Positions 37,799 to 47,700 of a DNA stretch of 64,000 nucleotides are shown here, one piece after another. The stretch comes from Nitrospiraceae bacterium (GTDB lineage Bacteria > Nitrospirota > Thermodesulfovibrionia > Thermodesulfovibrionales > UBA6898). A program made the translations under genes and the position numbers. The DNA is taken from the NCBI GenBank assembly GCA_020347665.1, contig CP070737.1, positions 1,897,154-1,961,153 of the forward strand, read 5' to 3'. A model generated the notes under the pieces. It made no database searches, had not been told where the DNA came from, and worked only from the letters and a program-made list of their open reading frames with translations. How positions within the stretch are numbered: position 1 is the first letter of the stretch; each line of letters begins with the position of its first letter.

Positions 37799-38485
37799 AT
37801 GGAACATGAAGCCTTATTATTGGATATTTTCATCAATCCCGCAACAATTCCTCATTTTGTCTCTTACGCTTTTCTTGCATCCTTTCTGCTGATTATTTCT
37901 GCTCTCGTCGTCAGAAAATCTATTCAATTGGTACCCCGTGGTATACAGAATTTTATGGAATCAATTCTCGAGGGACTTTTGAACCTTTGCGAGGAATCGA
38001 TCGGCCATCATTGGGGCAGGCATTTCTTTCCCCTTATCAGTACCATATTCATGTTCATACTTCTCTGCAATTTTATGGGGTTGATTCCCGGTTTTACGTC
38101 TCCGACAAGTAATATTAATACAAATCTGTCAATGGCAATCCCGGTGTTTCTCGCAACTCATATCTATGGAGTCCGCGTGCACAAGGTTAAATATGTCAAT
38201 CATTTCCTGGGGCCCATCCGATCGATAATCGCTTTGCCCCTCATGGCATTAATGTTTATTATTGAAGGCATCGGTCATCTCGTAAGACCGATTACCCTTT
38301 CTGTCAGGCTGTTCGGAAATATGCTGGCCAAACATATTATTCTCGGGGTGCTTGCAGTACTGGTTCCGGCACTCATACCCGTGCTTATACTGGCCCTTGG
38401 CACACTGGTCAGCCTTATTCAGGCATTCGTATTTGTCCTTCTTTCTTCCCTTTATCTTGCAGGTGCTGTTGAAGAAGGACATTAA
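37799..38485 (+). CDS. atpB: F1Fo ATP synthase subunit a
   Basis: The 228-residue membrane protein contains the conserved Arg helix (RPITLSVRLFGNMLAKHII) and LCNFMGLIPGFTSPTSN, with a final helix for the ion half-channel (GTLVSLIQAFVFVLLSSLYLAGA). AGGAGG six bases ahead of the ATG supports the start. Only subunits a and c are here; the remaining ATP synthase genes must lie elsewhere. A split operon of this kind is known in several phyla. Confidence 0.96.
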   Translation: MEHEALLLDIFINPATIPHFVSYAFLASFLLIISALVVRKSIQLVPRGIQNFMESILEGLLNLCEESIGHHWGRHFFPLISTIFMFILLCNFMGLIPGFTSPTSNINTNLSMAIPVFLATHIYGVRVHKVKYVNHFLGPIRSIIALPLMALMFIIEGIGHLVRPITLSVRLFGNMLAKHIILGVLAVLVPALIPVLILALGTLVSLIQAFVFVLLSSLYLAGAVEEGH

Positions 38486-38517
38486 TTCAGAGAAATTAAC
38501 GAAAGGAGGCAGCTGTC

Positions 38518-38862
38518 ATGAAAAAAGTTTTTTCGATAATGCTGATCGCATTGGCTCTCGTTTTCGTTCTCACACCATTTGTTTTTGCTGAAGAAGCAGC
38601 TGAAGCTGCTTCAGGAGATGCTTCAACCAAGGCTATGGCTGCCATTGCATGCGGAATTGGGATCGGCATTGCCGCCTTCGGTACCGGAATCGGACAGGGG
38701 ATCGGTCTGGGCAAAGCATGTGAGGGAGCAGCAAGAAATCCCGGCGCAGCAGGCAAAATACAGGTTATTATGATCATCGGTCTCGCCATGATCGAATCCC
38801 TCTGTATTTATGCGCTTCTGGTTTCTCTCGGTATCCTCATCAACCTGAAGATGTTTTTCTAG
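38518..38862 (+). CDS. atpE: F1Fo ATP synthase subunit c with a signal peptide
   Basis: The 114-residue protein is longer than a usual c subunit (about 80) because of an N-terminal signal-like segment (residues 1-24, ending FVFA) plus an acidic linker. Helix 1 has [11 protein letters not shown] (Gln60); the polar loop is [11 protein letters not shown]; helix 2 has AMIESLCIY with ion-binding Glu93. Gln60, Glu93, Ser94 and Tyr98 match part of the sodium-binding set of Ilyobacter-type rings, but the Thr after Ser is Leu here. Coupling ion therefore uncertain. A terminator follows. Confidence 0.94.
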   Translation: MKKVFSIMLIALALVFVLTPFVFAEEAAEAASGDASTKAMAAIACGIGIGIAAFGTGIGQGIGLGKACEGAARNPGAAGKIQVIMIIGLAMIESLCIYALLVSLGILINLKMFF

Positions 38863-38893
38863 TACCGGCAGCTAAGTTCAATCTATAAGGGAT

Positions 38894-38923
38894 AAAAAAG
38901 GGCAGGGTCACCTGCCCTTTTTT
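38894..38923 (+). terminator. Rho-independent terminator of atpBE
   Basis: A GGGCAGG/CCTGCCC stem (38900-38906 with 38911-38917) has a four-base loop, a run of A before it and a run of six T after it. The flanks also pair, so it may act in both directions. Confidence 0.9.
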
Positions 38924-39006
38924 ATCATAACCGGACAGACCGGGATGCATTTCCGGAAGTATGATGCTGTGATCATACCCGTTTATCACAAGAATCCATA
39001 ATACCT

Positions 39007-39033
39007 TTGTCCCGGGACTTATCCTGTTATAAT
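39007..39033 (+). promoter_or_regulatory. Possible promoter for the HD-domain gene and ribF
   Basis: TATAAT (39028-39033) is perfect; TTGTCC (39007-39012) is a partial -35 box at a short 15-base spacing. The pair lies 38 bases ahead of the start at 39072. Confidence 0.4.
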
Positions 39034-39071
39034 AGGTTCAAACAGGGAAAACACCATAAGGGCTGTCTGAG

Positions 39072-39827
39072 ATGGAAAAAAAAATATTCCTGCAGTTGAG
39101 GGCAAACGCACTTGAAACGGCCAGAAAAATACGTTCGCCTTCTTTTTACGCAGCACATGAGAGCGAACTTGCCTCGTCATTCGACTATTTTTCAGGAAGC
39201 ACGGTAATTCAGAAATGCAGATCATATGTCGACAGAGCGGTTCTGCACCCTGCTCATGGAGTGGATCATTGCGAGAAGGTAGCCCTTGAAGCAGGTGCGA
39301 TTGTGCAGATCGAATATAAAAACAGAGGTCTGACCGGTATTGATGTTTCTGATCTTCTCTTATGCGTCCATCTGGCAGGGCTATTACACGATATAAAAAG
39401 AATGGAGCAAGATCACACAATCGCCGGCAGCATTGAAGCCGAAAGAATATTGAACGGATTTGAACTCAATAACCGTTACCGGAAATATATTACTGCGGCA
39501 ATACGGAATCACGAGGCTTTTAAAGAAGTGCAGGCATCTGAAGACGAACCAGCCAGAATCATCAGCGATGCACTCTACGACGCGGACAAGTTCAGATGGG
39601 GGCCTGACAATTTCATAACAACGGTATGGCTCATTATGGAATCCACGGGAACTCCAGTGGCCAAGCTGTACAACAGCTTTGATAAGAAGATACGCGGTAT
39701 ACGGAAAATCAAGAATACCTTCAGGACAGAAATCGGCAGGCAGTACGGGCCTGAATTCATTGATCTCGGCATTGAAATTGGCAGTGCAATCTATAAAGAT
39801 ATGCAGGACATCATGAAAACGGCATGA
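39072..39827 (+). CDS. HD-domain phosphohydrolase
   Basis: The 251-residue protein has the HD superfamily metal ligands: His in HPAHGVDHCEKV, the HD pair in LAGLLHDIKRM, further His in NHEAFKE, and Asp in DALYDADKFRWG. HD proteins hydrolyse phosphate bonds in nucleotides or signalling molecules. The substrate is not evident. AAGGG precedes the start by about ten bases. The ribF gene begins one base after its stop, so the two are co-translated. Confidence 0.83.
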   Translation: MEKKIFLQLRANALETARKIRSPSFYAAHESELASSFDYFSGSTVIQKCRSYVDRAVLHPAHGVDHCEKVALEAGAIVQIEYKNRGLTGIDVSDLLLCVHLAGLLHDIKRMEQDHTIAGSIEAERILNGFELNNRYRKYITAAIRNHEAFKEVQASEDEPARIISDALYDADKFRWGPDNFITTVWLIMESTGTPVAKLYNSFDKKIRGIRKIKNTFRTEIGRQYGPEFIDLGIEIGSAIYKDMQDIMKTA

Positions 39828-39828
39828 A

Positions 39829-40788
39829 ATGAAGCTCATTACTGACTTAACCGTGATTACGGAAAAATTTGAAAATACCGTCATAACCCTTGGCAACTTT
39901 GATGGTCTTCATAAGGGTCATCAGGAGCTGATACGTATGGTTATCAGGAGGGCACGAGAAATCGGAGGCAAGAGTCTTGTGGTAACATTCAGGCCCCACC
40001 CACTGAAAATTCTGGCACCGGAACAGTGCCCCCCCCTGATCAGCATTTATGAAGAAAAAATAAGACTCATGAAAAAATTGGGCATAGATGTGCTCGTAAA
40101 GATACCGTTTACAAAGGAATTCGCTTCAATGACACCGAGAGATTTCGTTAAGAATATTTTAAGTGATCTTCTCGGTGCCAAAGAAATATTTGTAGGGTAT
40201 AATTACCGCTTTGGAAAAGGAAGAGAAGGCACAATAGAATCCCTAAAAACATTCGGCCGGGAATTCGGCTTTGTAGTGCAGGAAGTTGAACAGGTCTCAA
40301 TCAACGGAGAAACAATCAGCAGCACCAAGATACGGGACCTCTTAAAAGAGGGGGATGTTGAACATGCTGCCAGGCTTCTTGGACGACACTATGCAATCAC
40401 GGGAGTTGTGATAAAAGGTGACGGCAGAGGAAAAACCATAGGGTTTCCGACAGCAAATATTGCCCCAAAACACTCGATTATGCCGGCTAACGGCGTGTAT
40501 GCCGTGAAGATATCAGCGCGTGACAGATGTTACGACGGCGTTGCGAATGTCGGTCTGAGACCGACATTCGATAAAAAGGATCTTACCCTAGAGGCCCATA
40601 TCTTCGACTTTAACGAGGATCTTTACGGTGAAGAGGTATCAACCTGCTTTATCAGGAAGATTCGGGAAGAAAAGAAATTTCTGAATGTGGAAGCCTTAAT
40701 CAAACAGATCAATGCTGACATCGACATAGCAAAAAGCATCTTTACCCAACAAGATGTATACGGGGCAGAGTGTGAATGCAAGCAGTAA
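39829..40788 (+). CDS. ribF: Bifunctional riboflavin kinase/FAD synthetase
   Basis: The 319-residue protein has an N-terminal nucleotidyltransferase domain (TLGNFDGLHKGHQELI, TISSTKIRDLLKEG) and a C-terminal flavokinase domain (GDGRGKTIGFPTANI, NGVYAV, then the EDLYGEEV segment). It converts riboflavin to FMN and then FAD. Translationally coupled to the HD gene upstream. No FMN riboswitch is seen. Confidence 0.96.
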   Translation: MKLITDLTVITEKFENTVITLGNFDGLHKGHQELIRMVIRRAREIGGKSLVVTFRPHPLKILAPEQCPPLISIYEEKIRLMKKLGIDVLVKIPFTKEFASMTPRDFVKNILSDLLGAKEIFVGYNYRFGKGREGTIESLKTFGREFGFVVQEVEQVSINGETISSTKIRDLLKEGDVEHAARLLGRHYAITGVVIKGDGRGKTIGFPTANIAPKHSIMPANGVYAVKISARDRCYDGVANVGLRPTFDKKDLTLEAHIFDFNEDLYGEEVSTCFIRKIREEKKFLNVEALIKQINADIDIAKSIFTQQDVYGAECECKQ

Positions 40789-40798
40789 TGTCCGCAGA

Positions 40799-42091
40799 TC
40801 AGTGTTTAAACGCCCTCTGGCCGGTGAATACCATCGTCACCTGAGGAGCAGCCTCATTACATGCCTGAATGGATTCGAAATCCCTCTCAGAGCCGCCCGG
40901 CTGAACAATGACTGTGATACCCTCCCGCACGCCGACATCCACACCATCCCTGAAAGGGAAAAAAGCGTCCGAAACCATTGTTGAGCCGATAAGACCGCCC
41001 TTCTGCTGTTTCGACTCCTCATCTATTTCATGCAGTGCTGCCTGATCTCTTTTACCTTGCTCAGCTTCCAGCTCAAAGGTTTTATAGGGAATGCCGTATT
41101 TCCTGAAACAGAGGGCATCAGCGTATTTTGTATATGCCTTGAAGACCGCGATCTCGGCAACACCAACGCGGTCCTGCTCACCGGTACCGATACCAACGGT
41201 TACCCCGTCTTTTACGTATATCACCGAGTTTGAGGTTATGCCCTGTTCTACATTCCATCCAAAGAGCATATCATCATATTCCTTTTCAGTCGGCTCTCGT
41301 TCAATAGCATATTCTTTTTCTTTATAGATCGCCTTGGCAGGAAGAAAATCGTCCTTCGACCGTATATTATTTATGGGCGACTGCTGGACAATAATACCGC
41401 CGTCACTCAGGGATTTGAAATCAACAAAACGGAATGACGTGTATTGTGCAAGCTGCTTGATCTTATCGATCCTGACAATCCTGAGATTTTTTCTTTTTGC
41501 AAGGATATCTATAACGCCTTCTTCATAATCAGGCGCCCCAACAACCTCCAGATAATTGCTGTTTACCAGTTCTGCCGCTTCTTTGTCCAACGGCCTGTTC
41601 ACCACAAGACACCCTCCGAATGCTGCGATCCTGTCAGCCATATTCGCTTTGTCATATGCGTCAGAAACTGTTCGACCGTAAGCGACCCCGCACGGATTAT
41701 TGTGCTTAAGGATTACGGCCGCAGGTCTGTCCATCAGGTATTTCATGATATTCAAACCATTATCAAGGTCTGTCAGATTTGTTTTACCCGGATGTTTGCC
41801 CGCCTGGATCATCTCTTCCTCCGTAATACTGCTTACGAGGCCATTTCCGGGGCTGATATACCGGCAGTCGGCAAGGGCCAGGTTGCCGTTGACAAGTTCG
41901 TAGAGAGCTGCCTGCTGATCAGGATTTTCACCATAGCGGAGCCCTTTTTCTATCATTTCTCCAGTTTTTGGATCAGGGATTTTCCATGCCCGCTTTCTGT
42001 ATACCAGTGTCTGCTCTCCAAACATTATTCTCATGTCATTGGGAAAATTATCATCCATAATCGTTTTATACATCTTTTTTAACTCGGGCAT
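40799..42091 (-). CDS. AICAR transformylase, stand-alone domain (PurH without IMP cyclohydrolase domain)
   Basis: This 430-residue protein contains the whole AICAR formyltransferase domain: RYGENPDQQAALY, ILKHNNPCGVAYG with the catalytic Lys129/His130 pair, and VGIGTGEQDRVGVAEIA, SDAFFPFRDG and QPGGSERD. The MGS-like N-terminal domain of normal PurH (about 200 residues), which carries IMP cyclohydrolase activity, is missing; no remnant is visible upstream. The enzyme would transfer the formyl group to AICAR in purine synthesis. IMP cyclisation must be supplied by another gene. Convergent with ribF. Confidence 0.88.
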   Translation of the reverse strand: MPELKKMYKTIMDDNFPNDMRIMFGEQTLVYRKRAWKIPDPKTGEMIEKGLRYGENPDQQAALYELVNGNLALADCRYISPGNGLVSSITEEEMIQAGKHPGKTNLTDLDNGLNIMKYLMDRPAAVILKHNNPCGVAYGRTVSDAYDKANMADRIAAFGGCLVVNRPLDKEAAELVNSNYLEVVGAPDYEEGVIDILAKRKNLRIVRIDKIKQLAQYTSFRFVDFKSLSDGGIIVQQSPINNIRSKDDFLPAKAIYKEKEYAIEREPTEKEYDDMLFGWNVEQGITSNSVIYVKDGVTVGIGTGEQDRVGVAEIAVFKAYTKYADALCFRKYGIPYKTFELEAEQGKRDQAALHEIDEESKQQKGGLIGSTMVSDAFFPFRDGVDVGVREGITVIVQPGGSERDFESIQACNEAAPQVTMVFTGQRAFKH

Positions 42092-42314
42092 GTCGAGCCT
42101 CCTTGAAATATATGGTTACCAATGGCGTTTCTGAAAAGCCAGCTTATCCGCCAGAACAGCAGGGCGTACTGACGGTGAAAAGATGCCCCAAACAATCATA
42201 CCAAAATCATGTCGCATGATGAAAGCATTTCGCTTGAGAAGACAGAATGCCAGTTTTCCTGTAAAATACAATTTCAGCAGTCTCTGCTGCATTTCGAAGG
42301 GATAAAGAGATACG

Positions 42315-42986
42315 ATGAAGAGAATAGCAAATTTCCTGTTTGAAGCCGGTATGCTCAAGCGCACGCCACGGACCGGGTTTCAGTTTCTGGGCTCTGGCGC
42401 TGAATCTGTTGCCGAGCACATTTTCAGAACGGTCTATATCGGATATACACTCGGACGCCTTTCGGGAGATGTTGAAACGGATAAGATCATTAAAATGTGC
42501 CTTTTTCACGACCTGCCTGAAGCACGTACCGGGGATTTGAACTATGTAAATAAAAAGTATGTGACGGCAGATGAAAAAAAGGCTGTGAAGGATCTGACAG
42601 CAACCCTGCCGTTTGGTGAAGAGATCAGTGACGCTATTCATGAGTTTCTGGAAGGCAGAACCCGGGAGGCCCGGCTTGCCCGTGACGCAGACCAGCTAGA
42701 GATGATACTCGCTCTTAAGGAATATAAAGATGTTGGAAACCAATACGCTGATGAATGGCTTGATTTTGCTCTCAAGCGCCTCAAGACAGATATAGCACAA
42801 GAGCTGTCGAGGGTTATTGTGGAGACTGATTCGTCGCTCTGGTGGTTTTCAGATAAAAGTGATTGGTGGATAAACGGGGAGAAAGACACGAAAAACAGGT
42901 TAACCCGCCTCAGGCGGGTTAAGGCCAAGGTTAAGGCTAAAAGAAACGCAAAGCGCACAGCGCCTGGCGCTAAGCGTAAGAAGTAA
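42315..42986 (+). CDS. HD-domain (YfbR-like) 5'-nucleotidase with a basic C-terminal tail
   Basis: The 223-residue protein has the YfbR/HD_3 pattern: FLFEAGMLKRTPRTG, SVAEHIFRTVYIGY, MCLFHDLPEARTGD and ARDADQLEMILALKEYKD. Such proteins dephosphorylate deoxynucleotides and related monophosphates. The family normally ends near residue 195. Here the frame runs on for about 28 residues, nearly all Lys, Arg and Ala. This tail is encoded by a ten-base-arm hairpin and the low-complexity repeat that fills the following gap, so it is probably repeat-derived. Confidence 0.8.
   Translation: MKRIANFLFEAGMLKRTPRTGFQFLGSGAESVAEHIFRTVYIGYTLGRLSGDVETDKIIKMCLFHDLPEARTGDLNYVNKKYVTADEKKAVKDLTATLPFGEEISDAIHEFLEGRTREARLARDADQLEMILALKEYKDVGNQYADEWLDFALKRLKTDIAQELSRVIVETDSSLWWFSDKSDWWINGEKDTKNRLTRLRRVKAKVKAKRNAKRTAPGAKRKK
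42900..42922. repeat. Perfect hairpin inside the 3' end of the HD-domain gene
   Basis: TTAACCCGCC (42900-42909) and GGCGGGTTAA (42913-42922) are perfect inverted arms with a three-base loop. It marks the start of the repeat-like sequence that continues past the stop codon. Confidence 0.75.
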
Positions 42987-43323
42987 GTAGCAAGCAGTAA
43001 ACTGCAAATCGCAAGTCGTGATTCGTGATTGTCAATTCGTGAACCGTCAACTGTCAATTGGAAGACTGAATCGTAAACTTAGAACCTTAAACGTTGAGCC
43101 TTAAACACAAAACGACTGGCGCATAGCGCAAAGCGCGGAGCACAAAAAACAGTATGAAATAAGCAGTAGACAGCAGGCTCTGAAAACAGGTTTACCAGCC
43201 TTTGGCAGGCCTAGGATGAGGTTTAGGTTAAAGGAAAGCAATAAAACAAAAAAAAGAAACGCGATATTGGTATGATACAATTACAATTTATACACATGAT
43301 TTCTTCCATTCGGAGTGTATATT
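42987..43323. repeat. Low-complexity degenerate repeat region upstream of icd
   Basis: This 337-base gap has no gene. It is a chain of short related words: variants of GTAAACTGCAAATCGC, GTGATTCGTGATTGTCAATTC, AAACTTAGAACCTTAAACG (43075-43106) and GGCGCATAGCGCAAAGCG (about 43119-43136). Words of the same kind, in inverted orientation, occur after icd at 44552-44660. The pattern resembles degenerate intergenic repeats that some environmental genomes carry at many sites. Confidence 0.6.
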
Positions 43324-44541
43324 ATGACGCATAAGATTAAAGTAAAGAATCCGATTGTTGAGATAGACGGCGATGAAATGGCGCGGGTGATCTGGCACCT
43401 GATTAAAGAAAGACTGCTCCATCCATTTATTGAAATCGATATCAGCTATTATGATCTTGGCATAAAGGAGCGGGACAGGACAGATGACAAGATTACGGTT
43501 GATGCAGCGCATGCCATCAAAGAGGCGGGTATTGGGGTTAAATGTGCGACCATCACACCAAATGCCGAGCGGGTAAAGGAATACGGCCTCAAAAAGCAGT
43601 GGAAGAGCCCGAATGGAACCATCCGCGCGATTCTCGACGGGACAGTCTTCAGGCAGCCTATCATCATAAACAATATTCCACCGGCGGTCAAAACATGGAA
43701 AAAGCCCATTATCATAGGACGACATGCGTACGGAGATATTTATAAGAATACTGAACTGGTCGTTGATTCACCCGGCAAGGCTGAGCTTGTTTTTACGCCT
43801 GAACAGGGTGGAGAACAACAGGTGTTCGAAATCCATTCATTTGCTGGCCGGGGTATTCTTATGGCTATGCACAATACTGAGCAGTCAATCCGGAGTTTTG
43901 CCCGTGCATGTATTCACTATGCGCTTGGTGAAAAGACAGATCTTTGGTTTGGCACCAAAGACACTATCTCAAAACAGTATCATGGATTTTTCAGAGATGT
44001 TTTTGGTGAAGAAGCAGAAAAAGAAAAAGAGAAATTCATGAAAGCCGGCATCACGTATCGCTATCTTCTCATAGACGATGCTGTTGCTCAGGTCCTGAAA
44101 TCAGAGGGTGGCATGCTCTGGGCCTGTATGAATTATGACGGGGATGTGATGTCAGACATGGTTGCAACCGGTTTTGGCTCGCTTGGCCTCATGACATCGG
44201 TTCTGGTTTCTCCCGACGGCACGTATGAGTTTGAGGCAGCTCATGGAACTGTTGTGCGGCATTACTATGAGCACCTGAAAGGCAATGAAACATCCACGAA
44301 TTCTATTGCCTCAACTTTTGCATGGACCGGCGCCCTGGCAAAGAGGGGAGAGCTTGACAATACCCCTGAAGTCATTCATTTTGCCCAAACCCTGGAAAAG
44401 GCTGTTATCGAGACCGTAGAAAACGGCATTATGACGAAGGATTTGATGTTGATTGCCGATCCCCCTGTTAAGACATTCGTACGTACTGAAGAATTTATAG
44501 ACGCTGCTGCAGAGAAATTGAGGGAACGCCTAGGCGTTTAG
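43324..44541 (+). CDS. icd: NADP-dependent isocitrate dehydrogenase, eukaryote-like homodimeric type
   Basis: The start at 43324 is chosen because GGAG lies eight bases upstream; the GTG at 43315 overlaps that site. The 405-residue enzyme belongs to the type II (mitochondrial/cytosolic-like) IDH subfamily: [16 protein letters not shown], the substrate-binding [34 protein letters not shown], and NADP-binding [20 protein letters not shown]. It oxidises isocitrate to 2-oxoglutarate. The gene is isolated and flanked on both sides by inverted low-complexity repeats. Confidence 0.95.
   Translation: MTHKIKVKNPIVEIDGDEMARVIWHLIKERLLHPFIEIDISYYDLGIKERDRTDDKITVDAAHAIKEAGIGVKCATITPNAERVKEYGLKKQWKSPNGTIRAILDGTVFRQPIIINNIPPAVKTWKKPIIIGRHAYGDIYKNTELVVDSPGKAELVFTPEQGGEQQVFEIHSFAGRGILMAMHNTEQSIRSFARACIHYALGEKTDLWFGTKDTISKQYHGFFRDVFGEEAEKEKEKFMKAGITYRYLLIDDAVAQVLKSEGGMLWACMNYDGDVMSDMVATGFGSLGLMTSVLVSPDGTYEFEAAHGTVVRHYYEHLKGNETSTNSIASTFAWTGALAKRGELDNTPEVIHFAQTLEKAVIETVENGIMTKDLMLIADPPVKTFVRTEEFIDAAAEKLRERLGV
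44525..44538. repeat. Perfect 14-base palindrome at the end of icd
   Basis: AACGCCTAGGCGTT is a perfect palindrome in the last codons of icd, just before the stop. It has no T-run and is unlikely to be a complete terminator. Confidence 0.5.
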
Positions 44542-44728
44542 GACTCTTTACGTTCAAAGCTCAACGTTCTAAGTTCACTGTTCACTCTTTAGTGTCTTTT
44601 ATGCTTTGCGCCATGCACCTAAGGGTCAAAGTTCTACGTTTAAGGTTATGAGTTCCGAGTTTTGTGACTTATCTTTTTTCAACCTTAGCCTGAGCCCCCA
44701 TAGACGGGTAAGCCTGTCTTTTTTGCTG
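44542..44728. repeat. Low-complexity degenerate repeat region downstream of icd
   Basis: This contains GTTCAAAGCTCAACGTTCTA (44552-44571), ATGCTTTGCGCCATGCACC (44601-44619) and a third block with GTCAAAGTTCTACGTTTAAG (from 44625). Read in reverse complement these match the words upstream of icd (43075-43136). The same GTTCAAAGTTCCAAGTTC-type words occur again at 50200-50240. Confidence 0.6.
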
Positions 44729-47700
44729 TTACGCTTCGAGGACTGCTCTAACTTTGTCCAGCAGGTCTTTTATCGAGACCGGCTTCATAATAAAGCTCAG
44801 GCCGTCTTCGATAATCCCTTTTTTATGTATGATATCAGCAGTATAACCACTGAGAAACAAGGCCTTAATGCCTGGCTTCATCCTGCTAATTTCATCATAA
44901 ACGTCTTTGCCGTTTTTCTTGGGCATGATCACATCAAGAAGAAGCAACTGCACCCGTGCCTGGTTCTCATTGAATTTCACCAGGGCATCATCTCCATCTT
45001 CTGCCATGATAACGTTATATCCCCGGTGCTCAAGGATATCTTTGATGAGCTTTCTGACCCGTTTATCATCCTCTGCAAGAAGAATAGTCTCAGTAGCGGG
45101 ATGTGTTGCTCCAATCTCTCGAGGCTGCTTATCTTCCTCTTCGCTATGCCCTACGTCCGGACTGTTGACCGGTAGATATATCCTGAATATAGCACCCTTT
45201 CCCGGTTCACTCGAAACATCAATAAAACCCTCGTGTTGTTCAATAATACCGTACACTATTGACATACCAAGCCCGGTACCCTTGCCAACCTCTTTTGTTG
45301 TGAAAAATGGCTCGTAGATCCGCCTTCTGGTGGCTTCATCCATTCCAGAGCCAGTATCTTCTATGGTAAGGACTCCGAATGTGCCTTTTTTCGCAAAAAC
45401 GTGTGAGGCGGTAAAATCTTCGTCAATAACTGAAAGACCTGTTTTTATGGTGAGGTGACCTCCGTCCGGCATGGCATCACGGGCATTAGCCGCCATATTC
45501 ATAATGACCTGTTCGATCTGACCCGCATCAGCCAGGATACGAATCTCCTCTTCTGCAAGGGCGGTCTGCATCTGAATGTCTTCACCTATCACCCTCGACA
45601 GCAGTCTTTCAATCCTTTCAACAACCCCGTTAAGATTCACAGGCTGCGGATTGATTACCTGCTTTCTGCTGAATGCCAGAAGACTCTGCACCAGATTTGT
45701 TGCCCGTTCAGCTGACAAAAGGATATGATCCACATGCATACGCAGCGGGTCATTTTCTCCTATTTTCATCTGTAATAAATTGCTGTATCCTATAATCGCC
45801 GTGAGGATATTATTGAAGTCATGGGCTACGCCCCCAGCAAGCTGCCCGACAGCCTCCATTTTCATGGCATGCTGCAACTGCTCTTCAAGCCGCCGGCGTT
45901 CGCTAATGTCCTCGCCAGAGCTCAACATGCCTATAATATCTCCCTGTTCATTTTTTAACAGGGTATCATGCCAAGCGATGATTTTTTCCTGGCCATTCCC
46001 TGTCACAACCGGATTCACATGATATTCCCATTCTGCTATCTCGCTTGTAACAATCTTATTGAACCCATTCCGCATATCTTCTCTCTCATGCACCGGGATA
46101 AACACATCAAACCAGTTTGCTCCTATAACATCTTCTTCAGAGCAGTCCAGTATGTCACATCCTTTTTTATTGATAAGTTTGACTTTTCCGTCAATGTCGA
46201 TTACGAGAAGCATAACCCCGGCGACATCAAGATATGTTTGAGCCCTGTCCCGTTCATACCGCAAAGCTTCTTCTGCCTTTTTCCGTTCAGAGATATCCCT
46301 GAAGATGCCAACAACATACGCTTCTCCTTCCAGTGCTACTGCTGAAGAGCTGATCTCAGCATAAAAAATACTGCCGTCCTTTCTTTTCATCGGGATGTTC
46401 TCAGCAATGACAATTTCACCTCTGACCTGTTTTTCAAACTGATCAATCACATATGGCAGGTCTTCTTTAGGGTGGATATCATTAACACTGAGACGCACTA
46501 TCTCATCAGGGCTATAACCAAGCATAGTAGAGATCATATTGTTTCCTGAAATAAATTTCTTTGTCTCAACGTGTGTAATCAGGATACCGTCCATGGCAGA
46601 ATCGTATATACTCCTGAATTTCTTTTCCGATTCGAAGAGGTCCTTTTCTATTTCTTTGCTCTTGATTGCCACAGCAAGCGAACTGGCAACATCTTCAACC
46701 ACGTAGATATCTTCATCACTGAATGCCTCTGGTCTGCTCCTGCCGATATTCAGAGAGCCGACCAGCCTGCCCTCGTACATAAGCGGCACATTCATATATG
46801 AACGGATACCTTCATCAAAGAGCATCTTATCCGTTGCAGTTATCTCTTTTCCAGCGGATGCCAGATCATTGTGAATCCTGACCTTTCCGCTTCTCAGATC
46901 TTCGGATACACCGAAATCATCAAGAGAACACCCGTAATCAGTCCCCAACTGTGTTTCAGCACCTGCAGTAACTGCAAGGACTTGTACTGCATTCTTGTCA
47001 AAATCAAACGACACAACACTGCTCCGTTCACAGGGCACAAGCTCTGGGACGCCTTCTGTCACTATCCCGGCAATTTCTTCCAATGACTCTGCTCCGACAA
47101 TGGCCTTCTCAATCAGCATGAGCACTTCCAGGCGTTTGACCAGTCTGGACAGCTTGCTCTCGATTTTCCTGCGTTCCAATAGCTCTTTTTCCAGTTCAGT
47201 GGCATGCAGCCGTGTCGCAGCTGAATGATCAATGACAAGCATAACAATTCCGCCCAGGATAGAGGAAAAGAGTATTCCGACAGCAAGTCCAATCCACGGA
47301 ACGCTGGACTCTTGTAACACAAAGAATCCCCGAGTAGGCTTTAATATCAACAACCATTTTCTTCCGCTGAAATCTATAGTTCCGGCATAATGGAAGTCTT
47401 TCCTGACGTCTGCTTCTGTTACAGCCGACAGAACCGGTTCCGTTCTTAACCGCGGAGCATGTGCGTAAAGAAAACGGCTGTCTTCAGGAGCGGTCTTATC
47501 AAACAGGTACGCATGAAGACCAGACAGACTGAGCTTAGCAATGGCCTTTTCAAAAATATCACCAACCCGGTAGACACCCAGCACAAACCCTTTTAAATAT
47601 CTGCGGCGGTCATCGATCGTCCCGAGCTGTTTCTTCTGCTCGTAAACCGGATGGAACACGAGAAACCCGAACTGTTGTTCCTTCTCCTGCACGAGTGTGA

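Noticed and set aside
42116..42641. Minus-strand frames across the start of the HD nucleotidase
   Set aside because: They overlap a clear HD gene on the plus strand and show no recognisable domain.
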